From an uncultured Pseudomonas sp. (GTDB lineage: Bacteria > Pseudomonadota > Gammaproteobacteria > Pseudomonadales > Pseudomonadaceae), in contig NZ_CAMPHN010000038.1 of assembly GCF_946885885.1 (NCBI RefSeq), positions 1 to 30,955 of the forward strand: DNA of 30,955 nucleotides. The letters are read 5' to 3'. Made by a program: the position numbers and the translations under genes. Below are positions 24,156 through 30,831 of this stretch, piece after piece; the first letter of the stretch is position 1; each line of letters begins with the position of its first letter. Below the pieces are notes generated by a model. It saw nothing but the letters and a program-made list of their open reading frames with translations. It was not told where the DNA came from and ran no database searches.

Positions 24156-25166
24156 TTATGCAGGGCCAAACAGCGCCAGCAGCGTCATTGCCGTCAGCAA
24201 CAGCCCGGCGCTTAGCAGCACCAGCAGGAGAAAAGGTTTCCAACCCTGGGCCAGCAGTTCGCCGAGGCTGGTGCGCATGCCCAGCGCGGCCATGCTCAGC
24301 AGCAGGCAGGCTTGGGAGGCGGCGACCAGCACCTCGCGCAGGCCAGCCGGCAGCCAGCCGAGGCTGTTGAGGCCGAACAGCGCGAGAAAGCCCAGCAGAA
24401 AGTAGGGAAACTCGCCGCCGCTGCTATCGCGACTGCGCAGCAACACGCCGAGCAGCAGCACCAGCGGCGCCAGCAGGGCGACCCGCAGCAGTTTGGTCAG
24501 GGTGGCGACATCGCCGGCGCTGTCCGAGACCAGATAACCGGCCGCGGCGGCCTGGGCCACGTCGTGAATGCTCGCGCCGAGCAGCAGGCCGCTGTCCAGG
24601 GCGCTATAACCGAGGGCCGCCAGCAATGGCGGATAGAGCAACATCGACAGAGTGCCGAGCGCGGTCACGCCGACTACCACACCGAGCAGGCGGCGTTCTT
24701 CCAGGCGCCCGGCGGGAATCACCGCGGCCACCGCGATGGCCGCCGACACCCCGCAGATCGCCACCGCCACGCCGGCCACCAGGCTGTGCAGCGTCGGCAG
24801 GCACAGCCAGCGGCCGAGGACCAGGGCCGCGCCTATGACCAGCGGCGTGCTGCCGAGCACCACCAGCAGCGGTAGGCTGCCGACCGTCAGCACTTGTTCG
24901 AAGCCAATGCGCGCACCGAGCAGGGCCACGCCGATGCGCAGTACCTGACGGCTGCAAAAGCCCACCCCCGGTTGCAGGCGCGCATCGCCGGCCTGGCTGG
25001 CGAAACCGAAGCCCAGCAGCAGCACCAGCAACAGCGCTGGCGCGCGGTAATGCTCGGCGAGAAAACTGCCGGCCAGCGCCAGCACCACGCCCAGGGCGAT
25101 GCCGGGATACAGGCGGCGCAGGCTGGCGAAGGGCGGCGCCAGCAGTTGCAGGGCGCGCGGGTTCAT
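24156..25166 (-). CDS. YeiH-family putative sulfate/sulfite exporter
   Basis: Polytopic inner-membrane protein, 336 residues, of the UPF0324/YeiH family (putative sulfate exporters). About ten hydrophobic helices are visible, beginning GIALGVVLALAGSFLAEHY. Conserved stretches include GVGFCSRQVLRIGVALLGARIGFEQVL, AVAICGVSAAIAVAAVI and LGASIHDVAQAAAAGYLVSDSAGDVATLTKLLRVALLAPLVLLLG, which match the family. Its ATG overlaps the stop of the DUF971 gene (ATGA), so the two are translationally coupled. In this context it may discharge sulfite or sulfate made by the redox module; this is inferred from family naming and neighbours. Confidence 0.85.
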   Translation of the reverse strand: MNPRALQLLAPPFASLRRLYPGIALGVVLALAGSFLAEHYRAPALLLVLLLGFGFASQAGDARLQPGVGFCSRQVLRIGVALLGARIGFEQVLTVGSLPLLVVLGSTPLVIGAALVLGRWLCLPTLHSLVAGVAVAICGVSAAIAVAAVIPAGRLEERRLLGVVVGVTALGTLSMLLYPPLLAALGYSALDSGLLLGASIHDVAQAAAAGYLVSDSAGDVATLTKLLRVALLAPLVLLLGVLLRSRDSSGGEFPYFLLGFLALFGLNSLGWLPAGLREVLVAASQACLLLSMAALGMRTSLGELLAQGWKPFLLLVLLSAGLLLTAMTLLALFGPA

Positions 25167-25480
25167 CGCAGGCGCTCGCCCAGTTCACGCAGATAGGCCC
25201 AGGGATACAGGCCGCGATAGTGGCCGTCGCTAAAGAACAATTGCAGCCCGCTGATGCCGGAGACTTGCAGCCTGTCGACGCCGACATCGGCGTCGATCAG
25301 GCTCAGGGCGCCGCGCTGGCGCGCCTGGGTGCAGGCCGAGCAGGCGCAGCTCTTGCGCAGGGCCAGGCAGCTCAGGCGGCTGAGCTGACCATCCGGCCAG
25401 AGCACTTCGAGGGTCCTCTGCGCCTTGCGCAGGCGGATTTCGCTGGGGGCGGCGGTCAGGGCTTGGCTGTTTGTGGACAT
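25163..25480 (-). CDS. DUF971 (GBBH-like N-terminal domain) protein
   Basis: Small cytoplasmic protein, 105 residues, made of one DUF971 domain. Core features: LEVLWPDGQLSRLSCLALRKSC, then a CxCxxC group (C45, C47, C50) and H87 in FFSDGHYRGLYPWAYLREL. The same Cys3-His arrangement binds zinc in gamma-butyrobetaine hydroxylase. In the plant Fe-S carrier HCF101, DUF971 is fused behind MIP18 and Mrp domains; here the Mrp/ApbC gene lies one gene downstream, so a shared role in Fe-S delivery is likely. GGAG precedes ATG at 25480; the stop overlaps the exporter start. Confidence 0.85.
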   Translation of the reverse strand: MSTNSQALTAAPSEIRLRKAQRTLEVLWPDGQLSRLSCLALRKSCACSACTQARQRGALSLIDADVGVDRLQVSGISGLQLFFSDGHYRGLYPWAYLRELGERLR

Positions 25481-25494
25481 GGGTATCTCCAGTG

Positions 25495-25668
25495 CTATTC
25501 CGTCGGCAGTGGCGGTTCGCCGTTGGGCACCAGCAGGGTCGGCACTTCCGGCGGCTTGACCTGGCGTTGCTCGCTGTCCAGCGGGCGCGCGCTGCCGGTG
25601 GCCGCGGCGCTGGCGATCAGCACCGCCAGCAATGCGCGCTCGAACCAGGGTTTAAGGCGCTCGGGCAC
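25495..25668 (-). CDS. Small single-TM or exported peptide (57 aa)
   Basis: Small gene in the gap between the seven-iron ferredoxin and DUF971 genes. It starts with GTG at 25668, two bases after the ferredoxin stop; the GGAG in the last ferredoxin codons (CTG GAG CGC TAA CC GTG) serves as ribosome site. The product begins MPERLKPWFERALLAVLIAS, a positively charged start followed by a hydrophobic stretch ending in small residues (AAATGSA), like a signal peptide or membrane anchor. The mature tail is Pro-rich and acidic (KPPEVPTLLVPNGEPPLPTE). It ends 14 bases before the DUF971 start. No family recognised. Tight spacing and ordered composition support it; the GTG start and size keep confidence moderate. 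Confidence 0.65.
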   Translation of the reverse strand: MPERLKPWFERALLAVLIASAAATGSARPLDSEQRQVKPPEVPTLLVPNGEPPLPTE

Positions 25669-25670
25669 GG

Positions 25671-25994
25671 TTAGCGCTCCAGAAATTGCAGTTTATCGGC
25701 CTGGTCGACCCAGGCGTCGGCCTCGGCCAGCGGGCTGCGGGTATGGCTGAGCAACGGCCAGACCTCGGCCAACTCGGCATTGAGTTCGATGAAATGGCTT
25801 TGCTCCGGCGGCACTTCCTTGTCGGCGAAGATTGCATCGGCCGGGCACTCCGGCCCACACAGGCTGCAATCGATGCAGGCCTCGGGGTTGATCACCAGGA
25901 AGTTCGGGCCTTCGTGGAAGCAATCGGTCGGGCAGACTTCGACGCAGTCGGTGTATTTGCAGCGGATGCAGTTTTCGGTCACTACGTAGGTCAT
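25671..25994 (-). CDS. fdxA: Seven-iron ferredoxin (FdxA type)
   Basis: Cytoplasmic electron carrier with one [3Fe-4S] and one [4Fe-4S] cluster, 107 residues, very like Azotobacter FdI. Cys residues: C9, C12, C17, C21, C25 in [20 protein letters not shown], and C40, C43, C46, C50 in [12 protein letters not shown]. The C-terminal extension of about 50 residues ([16 protein letters not shown]...KLQFLER) is typical of this class. ATG at 25994 follows AGGAGC. A general fdxA usually exists elsewhere in Pseudomonas genomes, so this one may be dedicated to the cluster; that cannot be tested here. Confidence 0.9.
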   Translation of the reverse strand: MTYVVTENCIRCKYTDCVEVCPTDCFHEGPNFLVINPEACIDCSLCGPECPADAIFADKEVPPEQSHFIELNAELAEVWPLLSHTRSPLAEADAWVDQADKLQFLER

Positions 25995-26033
25995 GGTTTT
26001 GCTCCTCGCTGATTGGGCGGTGTGGCATTTCCC

Positions 26034-26066
26034 TCACCCCCAGCCCCTCTCCCAGAGGGAGAGGGG
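26034..26066. repeat. C-rich intergenic hairpin
   Basis: CCCTCACCCCCAG leads into a perfect 10-pair stem with 3-base loop, CCCCTCTCCC-AGA-GGGAGAGGGG (26044-26066). It lies between the HEAT gene and the seven-iron ferredoxin gene, inside the operon. The sequence is a widespread dispersed repeat type in proteobacteria; it has no T tract, so I do not call it a terminator. Confidence 0.65.
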
Positions 26067-26083
26067 AGCCATCCGCGTCGTCC

Positions 26084-27043
26084 TCAGGCCGCGGCGTCGA
26101 GTTTCGATAGGGCCCAGCGCGCCAGCTTGCGCACGTCCGGGTCGGGGTCTTGCATGGCGGTTTCGACGAACGGCCGACCGGCGCTGTGGCCGATGCTGCC
26201 CAGAGCGCCGATGGCCGCCTTGCGCAGGTTGCTCATGGGGTCGCGGGCGCAGACGCCGAGGGCCGGAATGGCGCCCACCGCGGCGAGCTTACCGAGGGCG
26301 TCGACGGCTTTTTCGCGAACCTGCCAGAAACTGTCGTGGGTGGCGTCGACCAACGGCTGCAATGCAGCTTGGCAATCCAGCTTGCCGAGGCTGACGGCTG
26401 CTTCTACGCGCACCTGCCAGTGCTCGTCCTGGAGTATCTCGATCAGGGTCGGCCCAACTTGCTCGGCGTCGGCGTAGACCAGGGCACCGGCCGCGGCGCG
26501 GCGTACCTCGGCATCGGGGTCGTGCTGGGCGCGCTGCATCAGCGCCGGCAGATTTTCCGGTCGTTTCAGCCAGCCGATCACCGCCACCGCTTCGCGGCGC
26601 ACCTGGGCATCGGCGTCCTCCAGGCGCAGCAGCGCCGGGGCCTGGGCCGCCGGGTTGCGCAAAGGCTTGAGCGCCCGCAGGATGCCGGCGACCACGAAGC
26701 TGTCCTGGCTCTGTTCCAGGGCCGCGAGCAGCGGCGTGGCGGCGGCCGGGTCCTTGAGGTCGGCCAAAGCGTGGGCTGCGGCGTTGCGTACCACCTCGTC
26801 GCTGTCACCGAGGGCGGCGATCAGCGCATCGGCGATATCCGCGGCATCGAACTCGTCGACCACCTTGGCGGCCTCCTGGCGCACCGAGGGATCGGGATCG
26901 TTAAGGGCGAGGATCAGCAGCTCGGCCGCTTCAGGCTCGCCGCAATCGACCAGTTCCAGCACCGCCACCCGGCGGATACCCGGATCGGCTGAGGCGAGGT
27001 TTTCGGCGAGGGCCTGCAGTTGAGGATCGTCATAGTGTTTCAT
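26084..27043 (-). CDS. HEAT-repeat (PBS-lyase-like) protein
   Basis: Cytoplasmic all-helical solenoid, 319 residues, about eight to nine HEAT/PBS-lyase-type repeats of about 31 residues. Recurrent units include DPGIRRVAVLELVD, DPSVRQEAAKVVDEF, DEVVRNAAAHALADL, DAQVRREAVAVIGWL, DAEVRRAAAGALVYAD, HWQVRVEAAVSLGKL, SFWQVREKAVDALGKL, MSNLRKAAIGALGSIG and DPDVRKLARWALSKL. There is no signal peptide. Such proteins act as scaffolds or as cofactor-attachment lyases/chaperones. Placement between two ferredoxin genes suggests it scaffolds or matures the redox complex. I chose ATG at 27043 because AAGGA lies upstream; the frame to 27136 would overlap the ferredoxin gene without family likeness. Confidence 0.88.
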   Translation of the reverse strand: MKHYDDPQLQALAENLASADPGIRRVAVLELVDCGEPEAAELLILALNDPDPSVRQEAAKVVDEFDAADIADALIAALGDSDEVVRNAAAHALADLKDPAAATPLLAALEQSQDSFVVAGILRALKPLRNPAAQAPALLRLEDADAQVRREAVAVIGWLKRPENLPALMQRAQHDPDAEVRRAAAGALVYADAEQVGPTLIEILQDEHWQVRVEAAVSLGKLDCQAALQPLVDATHDSFWQVREKAVDALGKLAAVGAIPALGVCARDPMSNLRKAAIGALGSIGHSAGRPFVETAMQDPDPDVRKLARWALSKLDAAA

Positions 27044-27057
27044 CGGTAATTCCTTGA

Positions 27058-27291
27058 TCAGCGCAGCAAATAGGGAATGTTCACTTTCACCGCATCGGTC
27101 GGGCAGTCGGTTTCGCAGGGCATGCAGTACCAGCATTCGTCATACTTCATATGGGCCTTGCCGCTGTCCGGGTTGATCCACAGGACATCCAGCGGGCAGA
27201 CGTCGATGCACACGCGACAGCCCTTGTCGGCGATGCATTTGTCCTCGTCGACGACGACGGGAACGCTGGAACGGTGGTTGGCTACGGGCAT
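27058..27291 (-). CDS. AprB-like 2[4Fe-4S] ferredoxin
   Basis: Cytoplasmic iron-sulfur protein, 77 residues, with two four-Cys groups: C19, C25, C28, C32 (CIADKGCRVCIDVCP) and C53, C56, C59, C63 (CWYCMPCETDCP). The enlarged first motif (five residues between the first two Cys) and the CW.C..C...CP second motif resemble AprB, the beta subunit of dissimilatory APS reductase, although the long C-terminal tail of AprB is missing. ATG at 27291 has AGGAGATAACC upstream, clearly better than the in-frame ATG at 27312. It follows the AprA-like flavoprotein gene and is its probable electron partner. Confidence 0.85.
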   Translation of the reverse strand: MPVANHRSSVPVVVDEDKCIADKGCRVCIDVCPLDVLWINPDSGKAHMKYDECWYCMPCETDCPTDAVKVNIPYLLR

Positions 27292-27317
27292 GGTTATCTC
27301 CTCGAATTGCATTCGTT

Positions 27318-27380
27318 TGTAGGAGCGGCCTTGGCCGCGAAAAGCGCAGCAAAGGCTTCGCGGCCAAGGCCGCTCCTACA
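27318..27380. repeat. REPIN (inverted REP pair) inside the operon
   Basis: Two perfect 23-base inverted arms (27318-27340 and 27358-27380; core GTAGGAGCGGCCTTGGCCGC) are separated by 17 bases. Each arm also contains its own GGCC-TT-GGCC palindrome. A single copy of the same REP lies at 16533. The element sits between the flavoprotein stop (27388) and the ferredoxin start (27291). The cognate RAYT transposase is not in the window. Confidence 0.88.
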
Positions 27381-27387
27381 GGCTCGA

Positions 27388-29130
27388 TCAGGCATTGGCG
27401 GCTTTCTTTACGCGCAGCTTGCTGTAGGCGTCCTTCTCCTCGCCGAGAGCCACCACGTAGTCGGCGACCGGGCGTTTGCCGTGGGCCATCTGGCCGTCTG
27501 CGTCCTTGAACAGGCGGCTGTGGTAGAACCACTCGACGTCGTTCTGCTCGGGGAAATCGACCCGGTAGTGGTACAGGCCCCAGCGCGACTCGGTGCGGTA
27601 CAGCGAGGCGCGGGCGGCCATCTCGGCGCAGTCGATGATCGATTGCACCTCCAGGGCGCGGAGCAGTTCGTGGGGGTCGGCGGCGGCGAGTTTGGGGATG
27701 TCCGCGCGCACGGCGAGGATGCGTTCCAGGCCGATTTCCAGCTTCTTGGTGACCTTGGGCGGTTGCAGGTAATCGTTCACCAGACGGCGTACCTTGTATT
27801 CCATCTGCTCCGGCGGGATGCCGTCCTTGACCAGCAGCGGCGCCTGGATGCGCGCCAGTTCCTCGGCGATAAACGCCTCGTCGAGCTGGATCTCGCCGCG
27901 GGCCTGGGCGAAGGCGGTGGCGCTCTCGCCGCAAATCTGCCCGTAGACGAAGGCGCCGAGCATGTAGTTGTGCGCCACCGAGGCCATGTCGCCGGCGCCG
28001 TACAGGCCCGGCACCGTGGTCGCGCCGGTCTCGTCGGTCCACACCCCGGAGGCCGAGTGGCCGGAGCAGAAGCCGATCTCGGAGATGTGCATCTCGACCA
28101 TGCGCTGGCGGTAGTCGACCTGGCGGCCTTCATGGAAGCGTCCGCGGGTCGGCCGCTCATTGGTGTGCAGCACGGTCTCGATTTCCTGGATGGTTTCCTC
28201 GGCCAGGTGGTCGAGCTTGAGGAATACCGGGCCGGTGCCGGATTCCAGCTCCTTGAAGAACTCCAGCATCATCTGCCCGGACCAGTAATCGCACTCGATA
28301 AAGCGCTCGCCGTAGGCGTTGGCGGTAAAGCCGCCGAGCGGGCCGGTAACGTAGGCGCAGGCCGGGCCGTTGTAGTCCTTGAGCAGCGGATTGACCTGGA
28401 AGCACTCGAGGTTCACCAGGTCGGCGCCGACGTGGTAGGCCATGGCGTGGCCGTCGCCGCAGTTGGCCGGGTTCTCGTAGGTGCCGAACAGGTAGCCGGA
28501 ATTCGGCAGGCCGATGCGTCCGGCGGCGCCGGTGGCCATGATCACCGCCTTGGCGCGGATGATGATCGGCTCGGCGGTGCGGGTGTTGACCCCGATCATC
28601 CCGGCGATATTGCCGTCGGCGTCCTTCAGTAGGCGGGTGGCCTGGAAGCGGTTCTCGATCTCCACCCGCACCCGGCGCAGGCGGCGGTAGAGGATCTTCT
28701 TGACGTTGTGGCCCTCGGGCATCGGCAGCACGTAGGTGCCGAGGTGGTGGACCTTCTTCATGTCGTAGTCGCCGGTTTCGTCCTTCTGGAAGTGCACGCC
28801 CCAGGAATCGAGCTTCTCGATCATCGGAAACGAGCGCTGGGCGTAGGCCAGCAGCGCCGGTTGATGGACGATGCCGTCGTTGGCGATGGTGATCTCCTTG
28901 ACGTACTGCTCGGGCGTGGCGTGGCCGGGCACCACGGCGTTGTTGAGCCCGTCCATGCCCATGCAGATGGCGCCGGAGCGCTTGACGTTGGCCTTCTCCA
29001 GCAGGATCACCTTGAGCGTCGGGTCCAGTTCCTTGACGGTCACGGCGGCCATCGGGCCGGCGGTGCCGCCGCCGATGACCAGCACGTCGGTGTCGATCAC
29101 CGGGATGCCATTGATGTGGGTGGTAGTCAT
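27388..29130 (-). CDS. AprA-like FAD-dependent oxidoreductase (fumarate reductase/APS reductase flavoprotein superfamily)
   Basis: Cytoplasmic flavoprotein, 580 residues. The FAD-binding fold starts DTDVLVIGGGTAGPMAAV (GGGTAG at 20-25), with EKANVKRSGAICMGMDGLN (46-63) matching the ERSGA...N stretch of AprA. The family domain ends with GLYGAGDMASVAHN. H358 in GHSASGVW aligns with the substrate-site His region of AprA (GSHSGEAGFW), and the C-terminal block YRTESRWGLYHYRVDFPE (511-528) resembles the KETRWPGYYYRTDYPE block of AprA. The length is close to AprA (about 620-640) but shorter. The substrate is not necessarily APS. GGAGACGAGC precedes ATG at 29130. GntR lies nine bases upstream; the AprB-like ferredoxin follows across a REPIN. 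Confidence 0.88.
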   Translation of the reverse strand: MTTTHINGIPVIDTDVLVIGGGTAGPMAAVTVKELDPTLKVILLEKANVKRSGAICMGMDGLNNAVVPGHATPEQYVKEITIANDGIVHQPALLAYAQRSFPMIEKLDSWGVHFQKDETGDYDMKKVHHLGTYVLPMPEGHNVKKILYRRLRRVRVEIENRFQATRLLKDADGNIAGMIGVNTRTAEPIIIRAKAVIMATGAAGRIGLPNSGYLFGTYENPANCGDGHAMAYHVGADLVNLECFQVNPLLKDYNGPACAYVTGPLGGFTANAYGERFIECDYWSGQMMLEFFKELESGTGPVFLKLDHLAEETIQEIETVLHTNERPTRGRFHEGRQVDYRQRMVEMHISEIGFCSGHSASGVWTDETGATTVPGLYGAGDMASVAHNYMLGAFVYGQICGESATAFAQARGEIQLDEAFIAEELARIQAPLLVKDGIPPEQMEYKVRRLVNDYLQPPKVTKKLEIGLERILAVRADIPKLAAADPHELLRALEVQSIIDCAEMAARASLYRTESRWGLYHYRVDFPEQNDVEWFYHSRLFKDADGQMAHGKRPVADYVVALGEEKDAYSKLRVKKAANA

Positions 29131-29139
29131 GCTCGTCTC

Positions 29140-29952
29140 CTATTTCCGATCCACTCGGAACTGGTATTTGAATGAGTCGCCGCGGTAGCACAGGTATTCG
29201 AAGTCGATCGGCCGGCCGCCGCGGTCGTGGGTCAGGCGCTCGACCCGCAGAATCGCTTCGCCGGCCTTGAGGCCCAGCAGGTGCTGCACCTCGTCGTCGG
29301 CGAGCACGGCGTCGAGGCCGATATCGGCGCGCCCCAAGGCGATGCCGAAGAGGTTTTCCAGCATCGGGAAGATGTCGCCGGAGAGGTCCTGGCCGAACAG
29401 GCGGCGGCCGATATCCAGGGGGAAGTAGCTGTTTTCCACGCACACCGCCTCGCGGTTGAGGTAGCGCACGCGCTTGACCTCGACCACGTCCTCGCCGGGC
29501 GCCAGGTGCAGGGCGGCGACCACCGCCTTGGGCGGCTTGCGTTGCTGGATCGACAGCAGTCGCGCGGTGGCCTCGTAGCCCTGGGCCGCCATGGCCTCGC
29601 CGAAGCCTTGCAGGCGCTGCACGTTCTGCACCGCCTTGGGCTTGCTGACGTAGGTGCCCTTGCCCTGGGCGCTGAACACCAGGCCCTCGTTGTGCAAGTC
29701 GCGCAGGGCCTGGCGAATGGTGATGCGGCTGACGCCATAGGCCTGCATCAGCTGGTTCTCCGAGGGCAGGCGGCTATGCACCGCGTAGCTGCCTTCGAGG
29801 ATTTGCTGGCGCAGGCTGTCGCGGATCTGCACGTAGAGCGGCAGCGGCGACTGCCCAGGGGCGAGCTGTTGAATACCGTTCACGGAGGGAATCTCCAGCC
29901 TGTCATGACAGGTCATGTCGAGCGCGGACGTGAGTAAGGGCTGTGCATGCAT
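29140..29952 (-). CDS. GntR-family regulator, HutC/UTRA subfamily
   Basis: Transcription regulator, 270 residues, with ligand-responsive UTRA domain. The N-terminal winged helix is at about 37-105 (LYVQIRDSLRQQILEGSYAVHSRLPSENQL, then GVSRITIRQALRDLHNEGLV and QGKGTYVSKP). The UTRA domain is at about 125-265 (RVRYLNREAVCVENSYFPLDIG and DFEYLCYRGDSFKYQF). It starts at ATG 29952, only three bases after the ATPase stop, and ends nine bases before the flavoprotein gene, so it is embedded in the operon it probably controls. The UTRA ligand is likely the imported substrate or a metabolite. No operator could be picked out; the operon promoter is outside the window. ATG at 29916 is an alternative start. 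Confidence 0.9.
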   Translation of the reverse strand: MHAQPLLTSALDMTCHDRLEIPSVNGIQQLAPGQSPLPLYVQIRDSLRQQILEGSYAVHSRLPSENQLMQAYGVSRITIRQALRDLHNEGLVFSAQGKGTYVSKPKAVQNVQRLQGFGEAMAAQGYEATARLLSIQQRKPPKAVVAALHLAPGEDVVEVKRVRYLNREAVCVENSYFPLDIGRRLFGQDLSGDIFPMLENLFGIALGRADIGLDAVLADDEVQHLLGLKAGEAILRVERLTHDRGGRPIDFEYLCYRGDSFKYQFRVDRK

Positions 29953-29955
29953 GGC

Positions 29956-30831
29956 TCAGCCCACCTGGTTCTGTTGCTGGAAGGCGCACAGGGTCTCCTG
30001 ACGGATCAGGTCCATGCACTGGCGTTTGATCGCGATGAATTCGGCGCTGGTCAGCAGGCTCTGCTCGCGCGGGCGCGGCAGCGGCACCGGAATGTCGGCG
30101 ATGATCCGACCAGGGCTGGCGCTCATCACCACGATGCGGTCGGAGAGGAACACCGCCTCGTCGATGTCGTGGGTGACGAACACCAGGGTGTTGCGGAACT
30201 CGCGCCAGATCTGCAGCAGGTTCTCCTGCATCATGATTCGCGTCTGCGCATCCAGGGCGCCGAACGGCTCGTCCATCAGCAGCACGCTGGGGTAATTGGC
30301 CAGGGCGCGGGCGATGCCGACGCGTTGCTGCATGCCGCCGGAGAGCGTCGCGGGATAGGCCTCCTCGAACGCCGCCAGGCCGACCAGGGAGAGAAATGTG
30401 CGCGCCACGCTACAGGCTTCGCGCCGCGAAGCGCCGGCCATCAGCGGGCCGAAGGCGACGTTGTCGCGCACGCTTTTCCAGGGGAACAACGAGTGCTGCT
30501 GGAACACCATGCCGCGATCTGGACCGGGCTCGCTGACCGCCTGGCCGTCGATGCTCAAGCTGCCGCGGCTCGGCTGCACAAAGCCGGCGATGGCGTTGAG
30601 CAGGGTCGACTTGCCGCAGCCGGAAGGGCCGAGCAGGCAGACGAACTCGCCGGGCTTGATCTCCAGTTGGGCGTTCTGCACCGCGGCGCGTTTGCCGCCG
30701 TTGTGGTCGAACTCGATATGCACGTCGTCCACGCGGATATGCCCACGGCCGACGGCTTGGCTGTCGGCCTGGGCGCGCTGGCGACTGTGGTCGAGCACGG
30801 CCAGGCGGTTGTCGATCACGGCGCTGTTCAT
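29956..30831 (-). CDS. TauB/SsuB-like ABC transporter ATP-binding protein
   Basis: ATPase of a nitrate/sulfonate/taurine-type importer, 291 residues. Walker A is GPSGCGKS (68-75), the Q-loop is VFQQHSLFPWKSV, the signature is LSGGMQQRVGIARAL (163-177), Walker B with D-loop is VLLMDEPFGALD, and the switch His is in FVTHDIDEAVFLSDRI. An N-terminal extension of about 30 residues precedes the usual start of the fold. The SLFPW...N VAFGP spacing and the C-terminal RPR..SLLTSAEF.A stretch fit the SsuB/TauB/NrtD group. AGGAGG precedes ATG at 30831, which overlaps the permease stop (ATGA). Substrate specificity within the group cannot be read from this subunit. Confidence 0.92.
   Translation of the reverse strand: MNSAVIDNRLAVLDHSRQRAQADSQAVGRGHIRVDDVHIEFDHNGGKRAAVQNAQLEIKPGEFVCLLGPSGCGKSTLLNAIAGFVQPSRGSLSIDGQAVSEPGPDRGMVFQQHSLFPWKSVRDNVAFGPLMAGASRREACSVARTFLSLVGLAAFEEAYPATLSGGMQQRVGIARALANYPSVLLMDEPFGALDAQTRIMMQENLLQIWREFRNTLVFVTHDIDEAVFLSDRIVVMSASPGRIIADIPVPLPRPREQSLLTSAEFIAIKRQCMDLIRQETLCAFQQQNQVG

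Noticed and set aside
26034..26066. C-rich hairpin as a Rho-independent terminator inside the operon
   Set aside because: The stem is strong but no T tract follows on either strand, and the genes on both sides belong to the same set.
27151..28632. A 493-codon plus-strand frame opposite the flavoprotein
   Set aside because: Antisense shadow of a strongly recognisable gene; no domain likeness.
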